DNA from: Larimichthys crocea
Taxonomy: Eukaryota; Chordata; Actinopteri; Sciaenidae
NCBI RefSeq assembly: GCF_000972845.2
Contig: NC_040033.1
Location: 4,802,241-4,866,240, forward strand
Length of the DNA stretch: 64,000 bases
Reading direction: 5' to 3'
The notes below the pieces were generated by a model. It had not been told where the DNA came from, did not search any database, and worked only from the letters and a program-made list of their open reading frames with translations. Each line of letters opens with the position of its first letter. The stretch's first letter is position 1. The position numbers were made by a program, and so were the translations under genes. Below are positions 38,958 to 49,700 of this stretch, in pieces.

Positions 38958-41900
38958 GTTTAAAAGAGAGGTAAGGAGTGAGTGAGCGAGTCCAAATATA
39001 GAAAACAGGTCAGGCGAGCGTTAGTCTGCTATATTGCTGATAGGGCAGAGAGGAAAACTTTTCTTTTCTCGTGCTTTAACGTGATTCTTGGGGGAATTAT
39101 TGTTATTTTTTAAAAATATTATTTTCATTTTTTTTATGGTTTGGTGAGCTTGCATTTCCTGGTCCTGGGTACTGTGTGTTTTGTCACTTTTGGTACCTTT
39201 GGTATCCTGTACAAAGGCCAATGAGACACAGCTGCTCCATAAACAGATATCTGCTTGTGAATCCAGAATCTGTTGGCAGGTAACCACATTTTGGTACCAG
39301 AAGCGTTCTGGTGTCTGTTTGTAGTCCAAATGGCATTGACCAGTCACGTCTGAGTACGCTTTGGTTGTAGAGAGCAAAAAAGGCTGAACACATTGGCCAA
39401 AAAACTAAATTCAGAACCCACCGTCTACCGTATCATGACGATTTAGCTTTTTATCTGTTTAGAGTTGGAACAGAAATGTATCTTTCTTGTAATTCTCACA
39501 CATCCATTTGTTAATCGGAAGGAAGTCTTGGCCCAGATATCCGTTATCTGTTTTCCAGATATCTGCTGGCGACTCTGGAAGCCCATATATACGATAGCTG
39601 ATGGGTTCTCAGACTAGAGAGACAACATTTCTGAATTAACAGTTTCATGAGTTTCTATAAAGAACATCTACAGTATATACATTTTAAAAGACATTTTTCC
39701 CGTGACACCTTTTCATTTCTAACCCTGACAAATAACAACAGTATGACTCTGTTGGCCTGCAGCCATGTCATTAACTTGTATCTCTGCTCGTGTGTTGAGT
39801 TTTTATTCGCTGTCGTTATGATTGATGCTTATTTTTCACTCTTCCAGAGGAGATTTTCCAGTCCCATATCGCTCATTGGTGGTCTCCAGATGGTGCCAGG
39901 TTGGCTTATGCCACCATCAATGACACGCTGGTGCCCAGGATGGAGCTCCCGATGTTCACCGGCACGCCTTACCCAATGGGGAAGGAGTACCACTATCCTA
40001 AGGTTGCACACTTTTATCCTCAACACCACTTTGACGGCTGTTACAACACATCAACATATTTTTAAAGTTCACCTTTTTGCTCATCCCCGCTCAGGCCGGT
40101 GAGGAGAACCCGGTCATCACTTTGTATGTGGTCAACCTGAATGGACCTCTGCACACCATCGAGATGAGGAGACCTGATGATCCCAGGATCGGGTGAGGCA
40201 TGCAGACTGTCATCAGGCAGATGACTCAGATCATTTATATTCTTTCCTGTGTGTTTTTATTTATGCATATTTCTCAAATATCACGTTCTTTGTACCGTCG
40301 TGTACGTCCTGCAGACTGTCTGTGAATTCTGTTTCTGATGCATTTTTACTTAATGCGGCCGCGTGTTTGCTTCCATTAACTTTAATCCCCTCCCATTTGC
40401 TCTGTTCATATTTATACCCAATTTTTTATTCCTCCTTTCGCGTGGCTCATTATATTTGGCTCTAATGTCTCAGTTTCTCTGCAAGAGATCATTAATGTTT
40501 CATCCCTTTTAAAAATTCTGTCATGATCTGCAATTAGTAAATGGAAACATTTTGGCACTTCTTTTTTTCGTCGTTGTTCGTCGTTTTATGTTCTCATATT
40601 TTTGCCTCTTTGGTGATTGATCGTCTGCCCGCTGACGATGCTGATTCACAGGCGGCGTAAACGAGGTTGAACATTATTTAATCACCTCTCCGTGTTTTTT
40701 CAGCGAGTACTACGTGACCATGGTGAAATGGGCCACCACCACCAAACTGGCCATCAACTGGCTGAACAGAGCCCAGAACATCTCCATACTGACGCTGTGT
40801 GAGGCCACGACAGGAGTCTGCACGAAGGTAAACCGATGTCTCGTGTGTGTGTGTCTCAAAAGTTTTCCGGACTCTTTTGATACAACTGAAAGCTGCCAAT
40901 GTGTCTCTGCAGAAACATGAGGATGAAAGTGAAGGATGGCTGCACAGACAGGTGAGAATACTGACACAGATTTGTGTCATGTTTAGAAAAAACACTAATT
41001 TCATCCTATGAAATCAACATGTCGCGTGTTTTTTGTCTTCAGAATGAGAAGCCGCTGTTTTCCAAAGATGGACTGAAGCTCTTCTTCACTCGGGCCATTC
41101 CTCAAGGAGGCAGGGGCAAGTTCTTCCACATCTCCATGTCCATCTCCCAGGTAACACAGTATAATTTTAAGACAGTTTATTGTCTTAATATGTACATGTC
41201 TTCATAATAATGAGTCTTTTCTGTTTGTCTCCAAAGCCAAACACCAGCACGGATACGCTGCAGTCCATCACGTCCGGAGACTGGGATGTCACCCAAGTCC
41301 TGGCCTACAACGAGGACAGCCAGTTGATGTGAGCACCCACAAATCTATGAACATGTCAGCTGTCTTTGTCATAACGAGGAAACACGAGGCGACTGAGCGA
41401 GAAACAGACAATGAAACAGAAATGATTAGAAAAACAACTTGTTTTATTGGAAATCATGTCAGATATGTTTTGCTTGTTCCAAAATCTGGGAGAAGAAAAA
41501 CTTGAAGCCGCTGGAAACCAGAATCCACAAAGCCTTGTCACTATATAATAACAAAATAAAACTTGGTTAGACTTTCTGATGTTCCAACAATCACCAACTC
41601 TGGTTTGCTCGATATGAATCCTCAGTTCGACGAGTTAGATCTGAAGATATTCTGCTAAAATCGCTGCTCTTGTAAAAGGAGTGTGGTGTTTTGGCTTCAA
41701 AGAGACTGTATATAAAGGCTTCAGCTGTGTGACGGCAAAGTCAAGTGGTGAAAATATACTAAATATGGCAAACACTTATACTAATATTGAATTTTTTTTA
41801 GGTGGATAAAATAGTTGTACTGTTCAGCTTCTGTTGTCCTCACGGGGGACGCTGTCAATCAAAGCGGGACCTGCCGCGCCCACACAGTCCTGAGAAATAG

Positions 41901-44715
41901 TCTGAACAGAATAATGAACATCTAGGAGACAGTTATGAATCTTTATTGTCACTCAGATTTTTGTGGATGCTTAATGAGACGCTCAACTTTTTTGAAGCGA
42001 CATTTGCAGGGGTGTTAAAATTTACGAGAGAGACGACGGGCTGAGTGTTTCAGCAGCAGACACGGAGCTCGGTGACGTTTATTGTTCAGTGTCGAGACTG
42101 AATCTGAATCTAGGGCCGATGCTGCCGTGCTTATCGTGTATTTCCTGCTCCTCCCGCTTCACACAGTAAACCTCTCAAGACGTGTTCGGTGTAACAGCGA
42201 CTGTGTCGCACCCACGAGGACTGCGACTCATCCCCACACACCTCCCCCCATCACGACCAGATAATTTCACACCCACACTCCGAGCCTCAAGGCAACTGTG
42301 ATCTGACTAACATGATCTCACACACACACACACAAACATTGTTACTCATTGTTTCCAGTGCTGGAGTGACTCGGAAAACTTTTCCCAAAGGGGGGAAAGA
42401 TTTGGCCTACTTTTATTCTAAAAGGATTCGTTCCCCCCAGTTTTTCCCGCATCGTTCATTTATGAAGCATCTATTCTGGGGAGCAGTTGGGTCACTGCAT
42501 GTGCAGGTGCTTTTTTTTGATGATTTGTTTGTGTGACTCATCATTTCTCTCTTTTTGAATGTAGATACTTCTTGAGCACAGAGGACGGCCCGAAGCGAAG
42601 ACATTTGTACAGGTGACGGCTGTTTTATGTGTTTGTTTTATCCGGAGGGAGTGAGAAAAAAGTCTTTAAAAAGTTGCATGTCCTCTTTTTTGTTTCCATA
42701 GCGCCGACACGTTCGGTTCTTTCAACCGCCGCTGTCTGTCGTGCTCCTTGTCCAACGCCTGTGGCTACATCAGCGGCTCCTTCAGCCACAACATGAGCTA
42801 TTTCCTGCTCAACTGCCAAGGTAGCCAACCACCGTGTCTTTGTCCGACATGTCCACGTTACATAGACGCATATAGGAGCTGTTTTATTAATGAGGTTGTA
42901 AAGTGCATGGCAGCGAGGTCAAAGAGGGTATTTGGAGGGTAGCTGAAGCATCTTCAGCTCGACACAGACAGAGTTACCGCCTCCTTTTTATTGTCGCATT
43001 AAAGTTTTATTTTTTAAAAGTCAATCTAAATGCGTTTAGTGCATCTGTGAAAGAAAAGTACACCATGAAATCACTCCCTTGCATTCAATTCATTTCAAAA
43101 TAAAAGCACCAAATTATGAGTCCAAATCCACTTAAAGCTGCTGATAATGGAGCGACACCACACACACACCCTCCCGATGTGGCGGCCCGTTTAAGCTGCA
43201 AACATTTCCCATCTCTCCATCCGCCCTGCATCGACGTCAACATCGCCACCGCTGGTTCTTCAGCCCCACCCCACCGTCCCAGCATGCACCTGCAGGCTCC
43301 GGGATGTTTACTTATCACTCCTCAAAATCTCTACGTATGCATATCTGAGCGGGGTAATGAGGTCGGAGTCTAGAAGCCAAAATCTAACTGGAAAAACATA
43401 CTGGTAATAAAATAGCATCTTTCCCTCTGGATATAAAGGAGTTTAAGTATCATGAAATGGTGCCCTATATGTACTGACTGCAACTATTCAGCATTACTCT
43501 CTAATTTCTGCATATTTCTGTTCAAAAATGTGATATTGTGCTCCAAATCTTTGACTCTCTATTCTCCAGTTTTTTACAAAAAAAATAAGAACTCCTGTCT
43601 TTTTTTTTTACCTTTGATTCATACGTGCTCTGCTAGGCATGAAAATGCCAAAGGAACAAACAAAATGCTTCAAAATGTCACACCGCTGTCTTCAGGCCAA
43701 AAGATTCAAGAGTCAGAAGATCCGTGTTTCCGTCTTTTCAGTCTGACTGAAACCTTGCCGCTTCAATATTTAATCACCGATCCAACGTTTTTTTTGTGTG
43801 TCAGTCACCTCTGAACCTGAATCTGAATCATCGCTGAGCTCAGATCAAACCTGGAAACGTCCATCAACAACCCCAGAAATCACTGATTGTCAGCGGTCCT
43901 GCACCTCATACATTTGTAATACACCGCACTCCTCAACATCCTGCCTCCAAGACTTCATATCATGAGGTTATATAATATCATTACCACGAGGAGGGATGAA
44001 AGAAAGGAGGCCGAGAGCGAGCCGCTCCACCGTACACACAACCACAATGTTCCCAATCTGCTAAGTGCAGCGATCACGTCATCTTCTCCACGATTTGAGG
44101 TTTTAGGCATGAGGGACTCTGCCTCCTGTTTGTCCTGTTTGTGGCCTAGATATGAGAAATCTATTTTAGCCACAGCATTTCATAAATTGAATAAGCACAA
44201 AACAATGTCTCTTTGTTTGGGAGACAGAGATCTGGGATGTCGCATCGTGCATTAGATGATGAACACAAACAAAAACTAAATATGTCATTGGACCTATATG
44301 CCACAACTTTAGTGTGAAATTGCATTATATAATATTTCCATATGTACATCTTTTTTATTAGGCTGGGACATCCCGTTTGTGTCCATCTACAAGACCCAGA
44401 GAGACGCCGAGAGCGAAACGCAGGACAGAGAGAGTGAGTATCGTCCATTTGCATTTACAAGACCCTAAATTACGTTGGAGACATTACGGGTGACCTTGTG
44501 GCGCAGCGGTGTAATGGCTACATTAAAAGTGACCTTGTCGAGAGAGAGAGAGTTTCTGTTGCAGCGCAGAACGACCACCTGCACGATGAGTCACTGTTTG
44601 TGTACAAGCCAAGTCCTGCATGAGGCCAGTAATCGCATTACTCCTGACGACGGATGTCCTCATTAAATTATGACCTGCCCAACAGCTATATCAGCATAGT
44701 GTAATTTGATTACTA

Positions 44716-44746
<31 letters not shown>

Positions 44747-46718
44747 ACAGTCAGTGTCATCTTTTACCATTATAATGTCCCTGCCCTGAAGGAGTCAATG
44801 GAATATTATCAGCATAGATTATTTGATGTGAGTGTAACAATGTTCACAAGTTCTGTTGAAATGGACATATAGTATGCAAAGTGTCGTCATAGCAACAAAG
44901 TCAGGATGTCATAATTGGCCGAATGCCTGCATAGGCATGCTCACAATACCGACGCTTGATAAAATCAAACATGTTTTATGTTATCGGAGGTTTTTAGTCT
45001 CGGCAACAATCCATAGGTGCGCTCTCCAGCCGTAGCGGGCCGTGTTCGGCACCGCGTTGCCATGCTCACTCAAGGCAGACACAAGAATGTGAAGTCTCGC
45101 TTCTCTTGGTTTTCTCTTGGAGTTGTGCCTCTTTGACGTGTCCTCCCGTCTGTATCACGATCGAGTGGAGAAGGGAGGGGAATAAAAAAAAAGGTGGACA
45201 GAAATTGAAATGTGCACACAAGGACAGCCGTGAAGCCGAAAGCTGCTTTTGTTTCTGCTTCTACTGTTTTCTGTCTTGTAAATTTCCACAAGGTGTAGCA
45301 GGATGGGAAATAATAATGTGACCCTGCGAGATCCCGAGTCTCTGCAAAACCATCCAAACTCTGTGACTTTTGACACACAGTCTTTAGATGTGAAAGTTTT
45401 CCACTGTATGCTCGACATGAGACTAAAAACTGAGCAGTGTTAGAGTCAAGGTCATATCAGAACCACTCTGTGCACGCATACAGAAACACTCTGTTGGCTG
45501 TAGTCAGTAATCCATGCAGAGCTCCTCCTCTTCTTCCTTTTTAGACGGTTTAATTGAAGTTTTCCCTCCATCAGCCTGCCATGTTTCTATCTGTCAGTGC
45601 AGGCATGGCTGGCAGCTGACTGTGGATTTCCCTCCTGGATGCTGCCTTTTGACCGTTTACACAAACCAATCCCCAACGTACAACGTTTGCTGCATCCCCT
45701 TTGGCTTCAGCAGTCATGGCAACCACGGGCGATAAGTTAGCATTGCACAAACCGGCTGTAGCTGTTGAGTAACGGCTGATTCTCTTTCCAGGACAACCTT
45801 TTGAGATTTGAAGTTTGCTTTCAGCAAAACCAGGTCACAGTCCAGGTGTTTTGGGATTTTTTGTTGGAGCTCCTTACATACAAACATGCAACTTCTAAAT
45901 CAAACTTTCTATGACTGTCTATCTAATTCTTGTCACGTTCTTGTCCAAACATTAATACAGTGAATCTCATTGGTTGATGACGTGCTGTCTTGCAGGTATT
46001 GCGGAAGTCTATAAACTGGAGACCAATGAGAACCTGAGGCTGACCCTGGACTCCATGCAGATGCCCAAAGTGGAGTACGAGGAGATCAACATGGATGACT
46101 ACAGTACGTGTCACGGTCCACGCATACAAAGTAATCTGACAGCTGACAGAAACTTTGTTAGGGAGTCACATAAGAAGACTTTCAAATCAGGGAGTCTGTG
46201 AAGCTCAAACAAAGACTTTAAAGTGAAGAGCCTCGTCTCTGATATTATTCCATTTGAATTACTGAAAAGGTAAAACTGTCCAGAATTTAACAAGAAAACC
46301 CAGACCGGAGAAAATATGTCTTCCTCTTCTGGCAACTGAGGGATAAGACTCTTCACTCCTCCATACCTGTGATATCACACACCATCATTTACCTTCTCCA
46401 CTGACTCGAATCTGTTCATTTGGATTCAGCAAATTAATGAAAAACATAACATCCCAACTTCCATAATCCTCTTTCTGGATGCAGATGATACAGAATCTGA
46501 CTTTTCTTTACTTTTATTCATGATACACTGTCATCGATAACTGGTCATTAAAGGTAACGATGGTTAAAAAATATATGTGATAGTTTGAATGAATTTTGTA
46601 TTGACTGTATTTTTTTCTGCATTTGCAGCCTTGTCGCTGCAGATCATCAAACCTGCCGGCTTTGTGGTTACGGCGCACTATCCACTGCTCCTGCTCGTGT
46701 ATGTATGAGCGCATGTTT

Positions 46719-46758
<40 letters not shown>

Positions 46759-49700
46759 TCATGTCCACTTTGATTTCAGTGGCGATTTCCTGGACTGGAG
46801 TCTTAATCAGTCTTAATATGAATCTAAAAAGCACGGCTGCTTTGTCCTCGACTCCACTGGATGATAATTAGACTGTGAATGAGGAGACTCACCCTGCCGT
46901 CCACTCTGTTCTTTCATTAGCATTCCTTTCCTCGGGCCTTTAACTCTCTTCTACTCTGCAGCTCAAATCTAAGCCTTTCTGAATTTGGCCCTTTTTGTGC
47001 TCTTTGCCTGGATTTTCCTGTATGCTAATTTTTCCAATTTTCTGAAAGTGACCATGACGGCTTATCTCTGAAAACTGTGCTGCATTAGTCGATAAAGTCA
47101 GTTTGCAGTTGAAGCACCTACAGCTGTTGTATAATCAGACACTTTGCTCACCCAATATATATCAATATACTCTGATTCTGTTTCTGGTCTGTGGTCGTAT
47201 TCGTGCAGCGACGGGACACCCGGTGGTCAGATGGTTGCAGAGAAGTTTCACATGGACTGGGCCACGGTGCTGGTGAGCAGCTTCGGCGCCATCGTGGTGC
47301 GCTGCGACGGGCGAGGCAGCGGCTTCCAGGGGACCAACCTGCTGCACCGGATCCAGAAGAAGCTGGGCGTGTACGAGGAACAGGATCAGAAGGACGCGCT
47401 CAAGTACGCAACGTTTTCATCTTAACAGACGTTAGAGTGAACATGGGGTGCCAGAATTTGCTTTCTCACCACACCTTTTTCTAAAAAGAATCCAATCAGC
47501 ATTTAGAAACAACCTCATTTTCTGGAAATTTCAAGCAAAATACAAAGTTTTACATGTAAATTTGTTGATTTTTTTTGTTAGAAATTCAGGATAGCTAGAT
47601 TAAATCCACAAATAGTACCAAACAAATCTTAATCGAAATAATACAATAATAATTGCATTTATAAAGCTCCTTTCAAGAAATAATACAATAATAATTGCAT
47701 TTATAAAGCTCCTTTCAAGGTACCTAAGGTTGCTTTATATGCATAAGAGGTTTAAACCTTTAAATTCAGAATATGCTGTCATTAGTTTATGAATGTTCAT
47801 ACTTCCATATCTGTATGACAAAAGCTGTAAATGATAATCAAATCTTATTAGGTTTTTTAACAAACCTCTGCTTCCAAAAGTGATGTTGAAGAAATCTGTT
47901 CTAATTTCTAACAGTTTTTACAAAATGTAAATGTTATTTCTAACTAGAACCAATCTTTATCTTCTGCAGTTTTCTTCTGAAAGAGCCGTACGTTGATAAA
48001 ACCAGAGTTGGAGCTTTTGGAAAGGTAAGAACGTTCTCAGAATCATGCACCCGTTTGGAAACAGGTCGCAGTGCCTCCTGAAGTAAAGTATAGAAACAGA
48101 AAGGCTGCGGTTAGTTTGAACGTGCACTGATGAATTCTTGTTGTACCTCAGGTGTACGGAGGCTACGTGACCAGCCTGTTGGTCAGCGGTGAGGAATCCC
48201 CTGTGAAGTGCGGCGCTGTCCTCTCACCCATCACCGATTTTGAGTTATACGGTAAGCTGTGTTTGCTTGCAGTGATTTCTATCTGCATGCTACAGTCTCT
48301 GCTGTATGCGGTAAACAAATCCCGAACCTCTGCATAATCATAAAGGCTCAGGCAGAAAGCATTCAAAAGGTAAAAGGCAGATTGCGAATCTGGCACCTTT
48401 CCCCCTGCAGCTGGAAGTCATTCCACTAACTGTGCTATACACGTATGTACTGTGCGTGAGCCTGTACATCTTATCAGTGTGATGCTGCAGATACACCTTA
48501 GAAACTCAATCATAACAGTGCCCGGGCAAAGTTAACTACACCAGCCTCACCTCCGCCACCAAAGGATTGAAATGTGTGAAATGTAGAATTGCGTGCGTCG
48601 GTGAAAGACACGGAGGACGAGAGACGGAGCTCTTGTAGCTCCACCGAGTCAGGAAACTGCAAATTAAGGAGGAGCCGGGCGTCGCGGTGTGACTGATTTC
48701 CCATCTATTTGATTTCTCTCGCTTTGCCGGAGGGGGGTGAGAGACACGCCGTGACACTGTATAAGTTTGGAATTGCAAATGAAGGCGGTCCACAGCAGCT
48801 ACGAGACTGAAGAATATGTAGATGGGTGAATATATTTGAATATGGAAGAGAAGAAACGTGCACCTTTTTTCTTTTTTTTTCTTCAAAATGTCCAGAGAAT
48901 GAGACAGAAGTGACACATCAATCTGAACTTCTAATTTGATTTTTGACCCTCTTTTTCTTACAGCCTCTGCGTTTTCAGAGAGATATCTCGGACTGCCTAA
49001 ACCTGATCCAAGGGCATACACGGTAAGATTTGATTGTCGTGTTTCAAATTCCAGATAATTATCGTATTGTATCATTTGGTCTCACGTGTCGCTGTGTGTC
49101 TCATTTAATCCTCAGATGGCAAATTTAGCGCACAGAGCTTCTCAGTTTGTGGATAAGAAGTTTCTCATTATCCATCCAACAGCTGACGGTAGGAGGTTCA
49201 GATGGTTCGAAATCTTATGAAACAAAAGGTGTACTGTTTCTGACATTTAGTCTGCCTGTGTGTAATTACATCTTTCCCCAGAAAAAGTCCATTTCCAACA
49301 TACAGCGAAATTCATCGGCCAGCTCATCAGTGAAAGGGCCAACTACACCTTACAGGTACGTGGTTTCACTTTGGCTCCTTTTTAATTAAGACCGCCGCTG
49401 ATCCAATTTCTCGGCTCGTTTTTTTTTTTTTTTTTTGTTCGCCCCGGTTCAGTTCTCCTCCAACCTTTTGGGGAGCTTTGTGATCCCGGTGGGATCCCAC
49501 AGCAGGCTGAGGATTAGCCCTCACAATGCCTTCATCCCACATAATGAGATTATGAGACCTTCTTGGGCATCCTGCATTAACACCGAGACTAATCCAATTA
49601 AGACAACAATGTACTGCAGCTGAATGTTCATTGGAGCTTATTACACACTGACTGGTACTGTGCACACACACTTTTAACCTGGTTCTTTGTTGCTCTAATA

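Larger units (their letters stand above)
32052..39847 (+). other. dpp6 intron (7.8 kb), rich in repeats
   Basis: Holds two SINEs of one family (32.1 and 36.1 kb), a Tc1-like remnant (34.4-34.8 kb), a strong inverted repeat (35.77-35.89 kb) and three alternating purine-pyrimidine arrays (38.5-38.96 kb). No additional exon is supported. The open frames at 31.8-32.3, 37.1-38.2 and 39.0-39.4 kb show no known protein. Confidence 0.75.

Noticed and set aside
44492..44520. tRNA A-box-like 'tggcgcagcggtgtaatggc'
   Set aside because: No B box, no cloverleaf and no SINE body follow.
48536..49075. Open frame of 179 codons antisense to dpp6 visible exon 21
   Set aside because: It overlaps a well-supported exon on the other strand and contains low-complexity pieces; it is a shadow frame.
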